Below are positions 35,827 through 48,252 of a stretch of 64,000 nt of DNA, one piece after another. Positions within the stretch are counted from its first letter, which is position 1. Each line of letters opens with the position of its first letter. Below the pieces are notes generated by a model, which was not told where the DNA came from, ran no database searches, and saw only the letters and a program-made list of their open reading frames with translations. Made by a program: the position numbers and the translations under genes. The DNA comes from Gyromitra esculenta (Eukaryota > Ascomycota > Pezizomycetes > Pezizales > Discinaceae): positions 3,038,001 to 3,102,000 of the forward strand of contig JBCAML010000003.1 in the NCBI GenBank assembly GCA_038503075.1, given 5' to 3'.

Positions 35827-37002
35827 ATGATTCAGCTTCAGATAAAGCCGAGAGGTGAGGTCTCAGTGCTAATCGTACGCTTGCTTATTGGCACGGATCA
35901 CTCGTTAATACTATGGATGTAATACAGGTCGTCCCATTAAGAAGCTTCCATCAACTATTAGTGTCAACCTTGCTACTGGAACCACCGAGAACCTCTATAC
36001 CCGGCTGTCAGCGCAGACTGGTCTGTCGAGAGATCGCTTACGACTGACAAAAGGAAGTGATGGGTCTGTCGTGATGGCGAAAAAGGATAGTGGGAAAGAT
36101 GTGATGGTAGAAGAATTAGGATTGCGGGATGGAAGCATGGTCTACGTCAAGGATTTGGGTGAGAATATATCATCCCCCCTTCTCCCTCCCTAGCTTCTGG
36201 TCAACCCTCATATTTTGTTTTTGCTAATGCGAAATTTTACCTCCCATCAGGCCCCCAAATCGGTTGGCGTACCGTCTTCATGATCGAATATCTCGGCCCC
36301 CTAGTCCTCCACCCTCTCGTTTTCTTCCTCCTCCGCCCTTACATCTACCTCAACAACAAACTCAACCCTATTTCCTATGTCCCTTTTCTCCCTACCTATA
36401 ATAGTACCGATGCTATACCCCCTCCCACGTCCATACAGGCCATTCTCTGTCTGCTCATCACCCTGAACTTTGTCAAGCGCGAACTTGAAACCGTTTTCGT
36501 ACATCGCTTCTCTGCCTCAACAATGCCATTCTCCTACGTCTTTCGAAACTCTGCGCACTATTGGATACTGTCTGGGATCAACATGAGTATTTTCCTGTAC
36601 GCTCCGACTACATCTACCGCTGCATCCTGGTGGCCGAAAGCTCTGCTACCGGAGAACAATTCCGCTGTTCTGTACGGTGCGATCGCACTTTGGGTTTTTG
36701 GGCAGGCTTCAAACTTCACGACCCATATGACTTTGCGGCACTTGCGCCCTGCGGGGAGTACTAAGAGGGCGATTCCAACCGGGTATGGGTTTGATACTGT
36801 GACATGTCCCAATTACTCTTTCGAAGTTTTGGGTTGGATTGCGGTTACAATATTGAGTGGTGGAAACTGGTCTGCGTCGTTTTTTACTGCTGTTGGTGCA
36901 CTCGTTATGTTGAACTGGGCGCAGAAAAAAGAGAGGCGATACAGAAAAGAGTTTGGTAGTGCGTATAAGAAGAAGAGTGCTATGGTCCCTGGGGTTTTGT
37001 AG
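35827..37002 (+). CDS. tsc13: Very-long-chain enoyl-CoA reductase
   Basis: Three predicted exons: 35827-35854, 35928-36158 and 36251-37002, giving 336 residues. The first ~90 residues form a ubiquitin-like domain (MIQLQIKPRGRPIKKLPSTI), typical of TECR/Tsc13. The membrane domain follows: PLVLHPLVFFLLRPYIY, LNFVKRELETVFVHRFSAST, RNSAHYWILSGINMSIFLY. The steroid 5-alpha-reductase type C-terminus carries YGFDTVTCPNYSFEVLGW and ends KKKSAMVPGVL. It does the last step of each fatty-acid elongation cycle in the ER, supplying very long chains for sphingolipids. Basic residues at the end fit ER retention. Exon 1 is only 28 nt, which explains why the start lies far from the main frame. Confidence 0.95.
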
Positions 37003-37292
37003 ACTTTGTTATAGAATTTGATAAAAGATATAGATAGATATTATGCATAGTCGAGCTGAAATTGATCAAGGATTGTCTTCTATAGCTATCCAGTAGCCGC
37101 GCGTTAGGAGAATTGTGCAGTGTTAAATATCAATTATCAGTATTCTATATTATGTTTACTTACATATCGGAGAAATATTTATGGATTCGACAAAACAAGA
37201 ACGCCGAATTTCCCCACGATATGAAATAGCATAGAAGGCAAAGCAACTTCTAACAAAATGCCCTTGGCCGTGGTCCATATAAATGAGTGGTA
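37003..37292. terminator. Convergent 3' region of tsc13 and the cyclin gene
   Basis: 290 bases between two converging stop codons. AT-rich with gatagatagatatt and tatattatgttt words suitable for polyadenylation of both transcripts. No gene. Confidence 0.35.
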
Positions 37293-38252
37293 TCACGCTT
37301 CCATGGCTTCCTCTATGACCCTCCTCCTCTCCAATTGCATCTCTAACCCCTCTAATCCCCATGGAATTCCTTCACCCCGCCTCCTCCACACTTTGACCTG
37401 TCCTTCCACAAACCCACCGACTCCCTTCATCCCCACGACCAAAAACCCTAGCTCTTCTCGTTCCACGTCAAAAACTTCCCACCAACCCCCAGGCAGCTTC
37501 ACGCTACATTCTCTGCATGCCAAATACACTGCTGCTACTGCTAACGCGTTTGGCTGATGCGTCAAGTACAATAAACTCGGAGAAAGGAGCGCGTCAGTGA
37601 GGTATCCAAACGCCCACCGTACCACGTCCGGGCTAAGCGCAGAGAGGGACTGCAAGTAGTTTATGCAAAGTGTGTATGGGAGGGAAATGTGGGTCTGGAA
37701 ACCACACGATTTGAGGATGTTGGTTTCCGCAGTAAGAAGTCGTGTGCGGTGGGCATAGTAGGTGGACTCCGAGACGTAGTATTTGTCCGGTAGCGATGGC
37801 GGAGTTGTAGATTCGCCTTTGGCAGGTGGAGGTGAGATTGGGGATGGCGAAGGGACGGAGAGGAGGTAAGTTGTGATGTTAATGATGTCTCGTGGCTTGG
37901 TTGGATGTTCTGTTAACTTGGAGGAGAGATAGAGCGATGCATGAATGGTTTCTAGAATCGCAAAAGAGCGGAGACTGGAGAGTAGATAGAAGCGCTGGAA
38001 GAGGATCGCGGATGTGGCGATTGTTTTCTGAGGCCTGCAAGAGAGAGAATCTCATTAGTTTCCGTTACTCTGTACCCTAAATACATGCTGGTAGAGAGCT
38101 TACAGCTGAAGCAATATCCCAGCGCTCTGGATCAGGGTGCATCCGGCCCATCGTAAGGAGGTTTCAAGATCCGCGGGAACCCCATCGGCCTGGCTCGGAG
38201 AAGAAGCAAGCTGTTCGGCAGTTGCGAGGGGGTTGCAGAGGAGGGATACCAT
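37293..38252 (-). CDS. Cyclin-L-type cyclin
   Basis: Two predicted exons: 38252-38104 and 38034-37293, giving 296 residues; an upstream in-frame ATG at 38357 is possible. The first cyclin fold reads LRWAGCTLIQSAGILLQLPQ, then KTIATSAILFQRFYLLSS and SLYLSSKLTEHPTKPRDIIN, the cyclin box of transcription-type cyclins (LPQxxxATAxxLFxRFY). The second fold holds HQPNALAVAAVYLACRECSV and WWEVFDVEREELG. The intron falls within the first box and splits a Leu codon. By family these bind CDKs acting on RNA polymerase II and splicing. It could be cyclin L or a close relative (K/T/C); WWEVFD favours L. No C-terminal RS domain is present. Confidence 0.82.
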
Positions 38253-38679
38253 GGTTTTGGGTGCTTCGGGGGCGGTCAAACAGGTGAAGATGTATCGGTG
38301 GTGTTTTGGGGGGGGGTGTCTCTGAGGCTCTGCTTGAGAATCTCGGGGGTGTTGCAATATTCAAGGCACGAAATATCACTCGCAATTGCACATCATCGAA
38401 TTGATGTTTATTTATTCGCTCGTGAATTAATCACTAACTGATACTTGTGATATAGTTCTCTACTCAAAACCAAAATTATCCAGTTACCTAGCAGATAAAC
38501 GATCGGTTGGCGACAGATCACGGTCTCTGCTAATGATTGTACTTACATGTATATCTCAAGAAAAGGGGTTTGGGGCAACGTGAGGTGATTCGTCTGATAC
38601 GTGTGCTTGATTCCAAACCTCCGCCTTTATAGCTGTAAAGTAGAACTACACAAAAAAAAGCCCCAATAGCCCTGCTGCC

Positions 38680-40028
38680 TCACGAGTGTTCATCTTGGCT
38701 CCCAATCACTTCATAAACCATGTATCTGCTGATCTCACTTCTCTCATCGCCCTCGTCTTCCAGAGGCAGCCTCAAGATGGTGTATCCGTTTTCCCCACCA
38801 TCCAAGGATCCATGTGTCGAATTGTTCCAGCTGATCGGCGCGTTCTCAAACCCATGAACCGCCAGGGCGGCCCACCCCTTTCCCCCCTCCGCAGTCGACG
38901 ACAGCGAGTTACTAAGGAAATTTGATTAGAATCAGCAATGACGGCAGAGAGGATGGAAGAACTTGCCAAATGGCCTTCCAGAGCTCTCTAATCCAAGCTG
39001 CCGGAATCATACCCCTAAACGTCATCCTCGCGACAGCTTGCCCACCTCCTTTGCCCACCTCTTGTTCGACAGAATAGGTCGACAAATATGGATCAATACT
39101 ATCACTCGCCTTGATCCGGTCTGCGGGTCCTAACGAAACCAGCGCGAGCCATTCAAAAATATCTAAACACCACTCGCGCCATACTTCTCTTTGATACTCG
39201 GCTTCCTGAGACCCACCCCCCCCGTGAATCCTTGAGCCCGGAGGTGGGTAGAAACCTGGGATTAAGAGCGGTGGAGACGAGATAATTTGTGGTGTGTGCA
39301 TCTCGCATGGCGAAGCTGATAGGGCCGCAAGGATCGAACAGGGAAGGTCAGGACAAGGGCTGCTGGATTTGGTTTGCTCTAAATCGCAGAATATAAACTT
39401 TACAGGATCCTTTAGCACGTTTGTGAAGCTCCAGACAATGCGCTCAAAGCCCTTTTTCCCGTGGGTCATGGAAGGGTCTCGGAAATTTATTTCAACCACT
39501 GTGCGCATGTGAGAAACACTTTAGCTGGTGCCGATCGTGTCTTGGGGCGGCAGTTTACATACGATATCGGTTTGGTTTTTTTTTACCCCCGATATTCCCA
39601 AAACGAGCCGGCTTACCAACTAGGCCTGCCTTCTCATAGGTTTCTTTGCGAAGCGATAGGCGTAATACGCCGTCATTGAGGGAGTAAACATTATCAACAT
39701 CAATCCGACCGTGTGAGAGCATAGTCACGCTGCCTGTCACCATATCAGATTGGCCTCACATTCTTAGTGTTATATCCAAGAACCTCAAACCATTCTTGAT
39801 ATATCTATTAAAGAATTTGGTCTCTACGATTATAGATAACGGTACGTAGAGCCTATGATAGATTAGAGGCCTTGATAGCGCCGAGGAGGAGGAGAATAGA
39901 TCATTTGAGATGATGTTGTAGAGATCTGTGGGGAGGATGAAGTCGGCGCGGTGGTTGAAGGGATGGGAAAGAATCGTCTTCTCGGAGGATTTGTTGAGTA
40001 ATATCTGGCATCTCGCGGAGGGAGCCAT
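38680..40028 (-). CDS. RNase P/MRP subunit of the Rpp40 family
   Basis: Four predicted exons: 40028-39791, 39733-39617, 39498-38963 and 38886-38680, giving 365 residues. Family features in order: HPFNHRADFILPTDLY, FFNRYIKNGSVTMLS, NDGVLRLSLRKETYEKAGL, EINFRDPSMTHGKKGFERIV, EWLALVSL, DPYLSTYSV and WAALAVHGFENAPISW. They follow the layout of Rpp40 proteins, protein subunits of RNase P and RNase MRP that mature pre-tRNA and pre-rRNA. The last junction is uncertain: the in-frame acceptor is a weak gcggag; the stronger ttag upstream would create a stop. The frame extends upstream to an ATG at 40157, but I prefer MAPSARCQILL. Rpp40 identity is from memory of the family, not from a search. Confidence 0.75.
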
Positions 40029-41382
40029 AGGGGTATTGGGGGTGGGGGGGAATCGAATGGATGATTCAGGATGTGATGCACGATGTGAAGAATTCGAAAG
40101 CAGTCTCCTGTTCTGGTTGCGTTGGAAATGCTTGGCTTTCTCGTCATACACACCCATTCGTAAACCGAGTGACAGGATGTGATTTATATCTGTTGGAATA
40201 ATGCGTTATAGTAATAATTCTTCATGACTATATGTAGCCATGAAGTTATCCCCTAAATCGTAGCAGCCGATTTCTTGGACAATTCGGACTAGAAACTTAT
40301 AGCCGATTTTTAAGCACACGGTAATCCTAGCAAATAATTACTCAGCACAATATGATCCATATATATAAAGATATAGAATAGAACCGTAATAATAATATAT
40401 GAGTGAATCATTGCTGTGCCTTCTTTTGTAATAAAGTTAAAAAATAATCGAGTTAACTGTGCTTTCTCACCAAAACACCCTGATTTTTTCAGGTTAATAT
40501 AGAAGATGCAATTCCTAAGCGTTTTGCGAGCCGCAAATAGGATCTATATGAAGCCCCTCTGTGTTTCACTGAACTTTAAGGGTTTATTATTAGTGGATAT
40601 AGCTGTGGACATATGGATTTTTGGAAGTACGGGTTTTGGGGGTGAGATTATTGTATGGGCATGACTACCAAAACTATGAGATTTGCACCCTAGTTATGCT
40701 TTTTCCCACGTTCCCCACCAAATTCTACTTAAAAGACTCACAATTTCATTAGGCTAGATATTAAGCTTCTGATAAAAATTTGAGCTATTATGTTAGACAT
40801 CATTCTCCTAAACAATAGATAAAAATTTACAGTATGGCCAAGTAGGAAAACCCAATAAAAACACCCACCCAGAGATCTAGCCCAATTAATCTCGGATCTC
40901 TACAGTGTAATCTAAAAGAGTATGAAAACTCATATATAAAACGTCAGAAGGCTGGCAGGATTGTGTGTTGTTGCTTGATCCTCTGGATGACTGGAATTTT
41001 GGTGTTCTAATATAGTAGTTGCAAAGTCGCTACGATCCAGGGGATAGCAGCAATCCACACCTGCTAAGTAAACGAGAGCCTTCCCTTTTTCTGGTAGCTA
41101 TAGGTTATCAATATAGCCATGCTCACTGTCCAAAGAGTAATGGAGGTATTGTGGTACTGCGGGCTAAACTCACTTTATCACTACAACTTTATACTTCTAG
41201 AATTTTTGAATTTAGACTACAAAGTTGATTTCCTTGTATTATACACATTAATCAGTAGAAAAGCTAAGTCTATACCGCATATTTTTGTGTTGCTTGTCAC
41301 CCAATAGGTTTCTGATGCCCCCCGAATTTCTCCTTCGACTGTTTTACAGCTTCCATATGCTAACACGCTGTTTTCCTAGGTC
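40029..41382. other. Gene-free AT-rich region
   Basis: 1.35 kb between the RNase P-type gene (start) and mak21 (end), both on the minus strand. Very AT-rich around 40200-41000 with no plausible exon, probably decayed repeat plus the mak21 terminator. Confidence 0.4.
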
Positions 41383-44300
41383 TTAATCTGACAACATACC
41401 CGCATAATCATCAGCGCTTGCGAACGTCGGCAGGTTCTTCAATTTCCTTCTCTTCTTTTTCCTGTCATCCGCCTCATCTTCCTTTGGTGCCTTAGTAACT
41501 TCATTTATCTTCTTTGATGCCACCTCAAGTTCCGCCTCAAATGCCTTTTGTAGGTCATCCGGTACGTCATCTTCATCGCCCCAGACGTCGTCATCCTCAT
41601 CGTCAAAGTCTGGACCCTCATCACTCTTTTCTCCATCGCCGTCCTGTCCCTCTGCAAAGGAGGCGTCGCCTTCCTCGTCTACGTCCATGCTGTCATCGTC
41701 ATCTTCCTCCTCATCAAAGTCCACATCATCAGCATCCATGTTGTCGCCTTCCAACTCCGGTCGACTCCCTACAAGCGCTTTCCAGATCTCCTCCTCGTTT
41801 TGCTCCTCTTCCTCTTCAGAATCTTCTTTATCCTTCTCTGCCTTCTCCGCAGCGGAACCTTTCTTTGGTGCGACGTTGTTGAAGTACTTGTGGAAGAATA
41901 CCTCATCGACCGCCACATCTTCAACTTTCTGCTTCCAGAATGCGTCGGAGTTGACGGGGATTGCTGATTTACCCGCGCCTCGGGTTGAAAGCACCATGCC
42001 CCGCATGTCGCCCCCTGCAAGGGGCTGCATGATTGAGGAGCCACGGCCTTGGGAGGGCGCAGTTTTGGCGTTGCGGTAAACGAAACGATCAAGGAAGTGC
42101 GTGAGCGTATGCATGCCGAGATCTGGCTTAGAGGGCATTTTCCTTTTCTCATGGAGGTGCGAAGCGAAAAGGGCAACTGAGGGATGATAGTAAGATAAAA
42201 AGGGAACCTAGATCAACCAATATTAGCCTCCGTGTCCTCCGTTGGATATATTTGGTAAGGGAGATATACCAATTCCCAAAGACAACTCCTATCGGCGTTA
42301 GCATGTGAAGGATCTCTCTTCCTTCCATCGTACTCTACTCGTTTCCCTTCCGCTTTCTCACCCGCTGCTGCCTCTTCGTCTTCCCCTTCCTCAGGCACAT
42401 CTCTAAATACTTCCTCTTCCTCTTCCTCTGTTTCCTGTGGTGTATCAAGAAGCGAGTGAAGTGAGGGAACTGTGCCCTCAAGCTCACTAAGCAAAAATAG
42501 CACACCACAAATGAACGAAGGCTGATGAAATGTTGCGATTTGAATGACCCGTTTTACAAACGCCTTGACACGCTTTACCTGGTTATCTGCTTTGAGAGCC
42601 TTGAAAAGTAAGTTGAGGTACATGGCTTGTTTGGAGGAGCTGACGAGACGTTGATCGAGAAGTGACTCGTAGAGCGTTCGGTAGAATCTATCTGATACCG
42701 CCTATTCCTCCACTATTAGCATATCACGCTTCCGGATAAGTCTCCAGAATACCATAAGACATACCTGTTTGCTATTTGCCACTTGAAAAATCAACATCAA
42801 CGCCTGTATACTGGTATTAAAATTGCCCGAGTGTGTGATGCGGAACAACGTGTCCATATGTTTTTGGAAAACCTCGTCATCCACCTGTGAGAATGGAAAC
42901 GCGCGATTCACCCCCGTCAACACTGCACTAATTAACTTCGCATTCATTTCCTCGACGAACTGCTTTCCCTTCTCCTCCGCCTCTGCTCTTAGGCGTGCCT
43001 TCCTGTTCATCTTCTCTCCCTTATGCGGCATCGCAGGTTTATTCTCTCCGAACTTGGTATGCGTGCCACCTGGGCCGGCTGCGTTTACACCAGTCGCGAG
43101 ATCCTTCTGATCCTTCTTAAGTAGCGAGGTGAAGACTGCGAAGTAAAGGTTAAGGAGCTTGTTGGCGACTTCAACTTCACGTGAAGACAGAATAGTCTGG
43201 TTCAGTGTGATGATGGCATAGTATTTCGCATGCACACTGTTGCCGGGGCGGAAGACAACCTCAGATTCAATGCTATTTATGATGATGGATTTCATGGCGG
43301 GATGGGAGGCTTGAAGCTTTAGGAGGAGGAAGGAGACCTTTGAAGAGACCTTTTTGTCGGTGTCACCCTGTTGCATACAACAAAATTAATTAGAACCGAG
43401 TGAGGGCATATGATTGAAGCTGCAAAAGAGAGGGTGCATACAAGTTTATTAACTAAGAGGCGGAGAAGATTCGCCTCTTGTTCGGGTTTCTCACGGAGAA
43501 GCTCCCACACATAGCCGACGGCGTGAGTGCGCACGAATTCAAGTTGGTCGGAACATAGTGTCTCAAGGATTTTTAGAATCTCGAAATAGAAATTCTTTAG
43601 CCACTCTTCGTACGCCCACAGCAAAAGATGCAGATCGGTGCAATCCTTACTTCCCAATCCGGGTTGCCTGGAAAAGAACTTTAGCTTCCTGTTCGGTGGT
43701 AGAACCACACCGGATGCAAAAAGATCCTTGATTGCACCCATAGCAGACACTGCCTGGGAGCGCGACTTTTTCCGAGCAAGGCCAAGAAGCGTTTCAAGGG
43801 TTTTTGTAGTATGGAGGGGGGATTCTTGACATATCAACGTCAGGGCGGAGATCTTGTCGGTCAGGGTTCCTGATGTCATGATGGTGCTTAGGAACTGGCG
43901 GTCAGAAGACTTTGTGAGGTGAGAAGCGGAATAGACGGAATTTTCGGAAGTGAGAAGAGCTTTTGCTTTGGTGTAGAGAGTTTCAATGTCTGCTGGCGTT
44001 GGGTGGGTGCTGGGCGCGGTGAGGACAGGGAGTTCATGGGCGTGCCAGTCGGGGCGGGGGGCAAACAGCTGATAACTTTAGTAACTGAAAGACCAGAAAT
44101 CATTAAACCATGAAGGCTGGAGGTGAAAATTACCAGTTTGCTGCTTTTGGACTTGGTGCTAGTAGTTACGGGAGTTTCGATAATAGGAGCTGCCTTAACT
44201 TCCTCCTCCTCCTCCTCCTCCATATCCTCACCCTCCTCGCCTTCCTCCTCCTCCTCCTCCTCCCACTCCGCATCTTCCGTTTCATCTTCGTCTGCCACGG

Positions 44301-44928
44301 TATCGAATTTGCCGCCTTCCAGTCCAATTTCCTTCATGAACCCTGCCAGCTCATTCTTCAAGCCCTTTGCCGCCTTGCCAGAATCTTTGGGCCCGGTTTC
44401 CTCAATTTCAGAGTCCGACTGAATATCGTTCACCAGATCCAGATCTTCCTGAGTGCCCCCCAACTCAATGATCTCCCTCAGGAGCGCCTCTTTGTCGATT
44501 TTTCCCTTCGTCCCTAATTTTTCCGGAAGGGTACCATTGGTGCGCGCAGGCTTTGCCGATGTAGCCTGTAGAGGCTTCGTCCCCTCCGTGTCTCGCGCTC
44601 GCTTTTTGCCTCGGATATTGTTCGTTGCTTCTGATCGGTCCTTCTTTTTGTCATCCCGCTTCTTTACCGGGACCAGTTTCTCGGTGGATTTCTCAACGGG
44701 TAGATCTTTCACCACCTTCTTTCCTTTGCCATTGTCTCTAGCGGGACGCAGATTTTTGCCTCGTTCCTGAGACTTTGCTTTATCGAAATTGGTCTGAATG
44801 GTCTGCGTGAGTTTTGTCAGAGCGTCAGCCGAGAGTAACGGGGCATCTGAGACTCCCGAGGAATTGGAAATTGTCGCAGTCGGTTCAGGTACTGCAGCAG
44901 CTTGTGTGGACTTTGACTTTTTTGCCAT
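41383..44928 (-). CDS. mak21: Ribosome biogenesis protein Mak21/Noc1 (CBF domain)
   Basis: Five predicted exons: 44928-44134, 44068-43442, 43367-42765, 42701-42270 and 42207-41383, giving 1093 residues. The N-terminus is Lys-rich (MAKKSKSTQ) with a long Glu run near residues 225-250. LFAPRPDWHAHELP begins the conserved core; KLKFFSRQPGLGSKD, LWAYEEWLKNFYFEILKILE and FVRTHAVGYVWELL follow, then FRPGNSVHAKYYAIITLNQT. The CBF domain ends with FLSYYHPSVALFASHL and LTHFLDRFVYRNAK. The acidic tail matches Mak21/CEBPZ. The protein works with Noc2 in nucleolar assembly and export of pre-60S particles. All five exons join in frame. Confidence 0.95.
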
Positions 44929-45239
44929 ATTTGGAGTTTGTGGTCTTGGATGGCTGTGTGGGGGAAGCTGAGCAGCGTAAGAAGGATCCTCCACTGGCTG
45001 GCCCGGACGTCCCTTGGGGGGGTTTTTTCTCGCCGCAAAAGAAAAAAAGATCGCCTTGAAATTTTCAGCGGAGGAGAGTAGAACCAGTGCTACGCAGGGA
45101 TCATGCATATCGAAGCACCCCGTTCCATTTCTCCCGCCCCACCATCTACCACCACTACACTCCACCTACCAGGCGTTTTCTATGGCCAACCCGTACTGGT
45201 AGATTTATCGTCCACAACACCATCCCAAATAATAAGAAA
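44929..45239. promoter_or_regulatory. Divergent promoter of mak21 and mitochondrial prolyl-tRNA synthetase
   Basis: Only 311 bases between the two start codons. The plus strand holds the pyrimidine-rich run ccaccatctaccaccactac near 45135-45160, upstream of the synthetase. Both genes support protein synthesis, in different compartments. Confidence 0.5.
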
Positions 45240-47499
45240 ATGGCTTTGTGGCTCTCTCCAGTTAGATCACTCCATCTTTGTAGGCCATGCGCTCGGAGAG
45301 TTGTCGTGAGATCTCCGTCGTTGGTCAGGTTTCTGGCGGTATGTCTATTTTGCATTGGGAGAAACCATGTTTGTAATTAATACCCTAAATACTCATATCA
45401 ACTATAGGTGGATCATAGAAACCGACGGTCCAACTTTTTTGCTCCGAGTGGAGGAATTGCGCCTAAGGGTGATGAAGGTCTGTTAGCGAATTCTCAAGCG
45501 TTGCGATATGACATGAAGAACATGTTTGCTGATAGCTCAGAGGAAAGCAGAGGATGTGCATTCACTACTGATTCGAACTGGATTTCTGCGACAGGTATAG
45601 CCGTCTCTCTTGGACATAATTGGATTGAAGGACTGACACACGACTGACCATCAAGGCCCACTCGGGAATCTTCCACTATCTCCCGCTTGGCCAACGAGTT
45701 CACGAGAAACTTGAGAGACTGATTGACAGACACATGCGCTCAATTGGTTAGCACGACACCATCTCAAACGGAGGGAACGGAAAAATAAAAGTGCTGACCC
45801 CAGCCTGAGGTGCCTCAAAACTCGCACTTTCCACAATCTCGTCGGAGAAATTGTGGGCGAAAACGGACCGACTTTCTAAAGGCGGTGCAGAAGTGAAATC
45901 ACCTACTGCTGAGTGTAACAGCACGGAAACGCCCAATGCTAACAATTACGATAGCTTTTTAGATTTAAGGATCGCAAGGGAAACAAATTACTGCTTTCCC
46001 CAACTCACGAGGAAGAGGTCACAACTCTCATAGGTTCCCTTGTGAAATCTTATAAAGAGCTTCCGTTGAGGGTTTACCAAATAGGTATGTCTGAGCCCGT
46101 TATCATCATCCTACTAATCCTCATATTCTATCCTCCACCATAGGTCGGAAGTTCCGGGACGAGCGCCGTCCTCGTGCTGGTCTCCTACGAGGAAAGGAAT
46201 TCACCATGAAAGACCTCTACACTTTCGACTCCACAGAGGCCGCGGCATTGGAAACATACCAAGAAGTTCAGGGTGCATACAGGGCTCTTTTTGATGAGAT
46301 TAAGCTCCCCTATATTATAGTACGTCATTCTTATCGCTCCTCTACCTATTGAATTGTACACACTGAAACGTGCTTCCTAGGCCGAAGCCGACTCTGGAAA
46401 TATGGGCGGCACACTCTCCCACGAGTACCATTACCCTTCTCCCTCCGGAGAAGACAGCATTCTCTCCTGTGATTCCTGCGCCTACACCTCCAACGAAGAG
46501 GCCGCGCGCGCACGCTCCCCGTCCAATCCACTTACTATAGAAGACCCCTCCGACATTGCCGTCTTTCACGGCATCACCCAGGACCGAAAGACCCTCCTCA
46601 ACGTCTTCTACCCGAAAAATCACACACACGATGGAGAAAAGTTAGGCAATGGAGTCAACGTGAATAAACTCAAGTCTCTCATCCCCGAATTCGACCCTAG
46701 TATCAGCACTGCCGTGCTCAGCCTCTATATCGAGAACTTCAGTGAATACTCTGCCGGTTCGAAAAATGGTACTTACTCTCAGATCATCAACTTATTTGAT
46801 CTCCGTCTTCCGCGCTCCATCACTGAGGCGTCGTTCTCGAACCATAGCGACCAGCCCATCTTCCGTGAATTCATCGCCGACAAACGGATACCGACAACGA
46901 GCATGGTATCGGATCCCGCGACAGATTTGCCATTAAATATGTTGAAGATCAAGTCAGGCGATAAATGTCCAAAATGCGAGGAAGGAAGATTGACAGTGAC
47001 GAGCGCGGTAGAGCTGGGACATACTTTCCATTTGGGCACCAGATACTCGGAGCCTCTGAAGGCAGTAATTATCGACGAGAAGGGCGAATGGAAACCCATG
47101 GTGATGGGCTGTCACGGCATCGGCGTTTCGCGTATGATCTCAGCGGTAGCAGATGGTTACAGGGACGAGGACGGGTTTTGCTGGCCACGTGTCATGGCAC
47201 CATTTGAGGTGGTTGTAATCAATAGAGAGGCTACCATGAAGGCAGATGCGGAGGAAGTGTATGATGTGTTGGATTCCGGGGGGGAAAGCATGGAGATACT
47301 GCTAGATGATAGGGAGAAGGATATGGTGTGGAAAATGAAGGACGCGGATTTGATCGGATATCCGGTCATAGTTCTGTTGGGGAGGAAATGGGCGAGAGAA
47401 GGGTTGGTAGAGGTACAAGTTAGGAAAACGAGACAGAGGGTGGAAGTGGCATTGGGAGAGCTGAAGGAAACCGTGGAGGGGTTTTTGAAGGATTTGTAG
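45240..47499 (+). CDS. AIM10: Mitochondrial prolyl-tRNA synthetase
   Basis: Eight predicted exons: 45240-45338, 45408-45477, 45551-45594, 45656-45746, 45810-45892, 45955-46084, 46144-46319 and 46381-47499, giving 603 residues. MALWLSPVRSLHLCRPCARR is a presequence. Class II synthetase motifs: motif 1 region RTGFLRQAHSGIFHYLPLGQ, SPTHEEEVTTLIGSLVKSYK, motif 2 YQIGRKFRDERRPRAGLLRG, and motif 3 HGIGVSRMISAVADGY. CPKCEEG and CDSC stretches resemble the bacterial-type insertion. It charges mitochondrial tRNA-Pro. Splicing the 5' part needs six short exons, one of 44 nt, all of which join in frame; the last exon carries nearly two thirds of the protein. Bacterial-type rather than the cytosolic type with an EPRS-like domain. 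Confidence 0.92.
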
Positions 47500-47660
47500 G
47501 TGTGGTGGCTGAGTGAGGGCAAGTGGAGGATGGATGTCATCTCTCATTACCCTGAATCGAAAATTATTCTTAGGTTTTATAGTCCATTACCAAACAAAGT
47601 CCATGAAACAGAAACCCTCTCCTTATAAAAAGCTCCATGAAACCATTCCCTTATCCTGTC

Positions 47661-48252
47661 TCACTCACACTTACCCAACAGCACCTCCTCAACCCCCTTA
47701 ACATCATCTTCATCCTCAACCTCGATGACCGTCTTAACGTCCGCCGTGTTTCGCATCAACTCCTTCGCCCCGGCATATAGCATGCGCAGCTGACCGCTCG
47801 CATTCTCTGGCATATAGAAAAGTAGCACATATGGGGCGGCTCGCCGACCGCTCTTTAACGTTAGAGGATATGACAACAGAACAAAACGCGGGGAGTTCTC
47901 AGGAAGCTCTTCGGCTATGTCGGCAAGGGTAGTGTATATTGTACCACTATCTTCAGGTTTTATTTCAAGGTCTTTTCTGTCGATTTGGTCTGTGGCGGTT
48001 AGCTGTACGACTGGAGGTAAAACAGTAGCCACGAATCCGAATAAACGAAAGATGGAGGTAGATGGCGGAGACGTACAGATTACGGCTTGTGGCTCTGAAG
48101 CGCGTGAAGTTCCGAGGCGGAATTTGCGGAGCTTCTCGAGGGTCTTCTCAGAGAAGGAATAGAGGCGAGCTTCAGAGGCCTGGGGGGGTGGATGTATTGT
48201 TAGCTATTGTGGATCTTTGAGCAGCCGAAGGCGATGAATATGTCTTCACCAT
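47661..48252 (-). CDS. gmf1: Glia maturation factor homologue (ADF-H domain), actin debranching
   Basis: Three predicted exons: 48252-48250 (ATG only), 48179-48077 and 47989-47661, giving 144 residues. It reads MASEARLYSFSEKTLEKLRK, FRLGTSRASEPQAVIYQIDR, KDLEIKPED, then ELPENSPRFVLLSYPLTLKS, GRRAAPYVLLFYMP and MLYAGAKELMRNTADVKTVI. This is the ADF-homology fold of GMF/Aim7. GMF binds Arp2/3 and removes branched actin filaments. Length and motifs fit. As in uL22, the first coding exon contains only the initiator codon, before a gtgaag donor. The longer frame starting at 48032 is a read-through of the intron. Confidence 0.93.

Noticed and set aside
41514..41882. 122-codon His/Pro/Arg-rich plus-strand frame
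   Set aside because: Antisense shadow of the acidic tail of mak21.
44123..44422. Ser-rich plus-strand frame of 99 codons
   Set aside because: Antisense shadow of the Glu-rich run of mak21.
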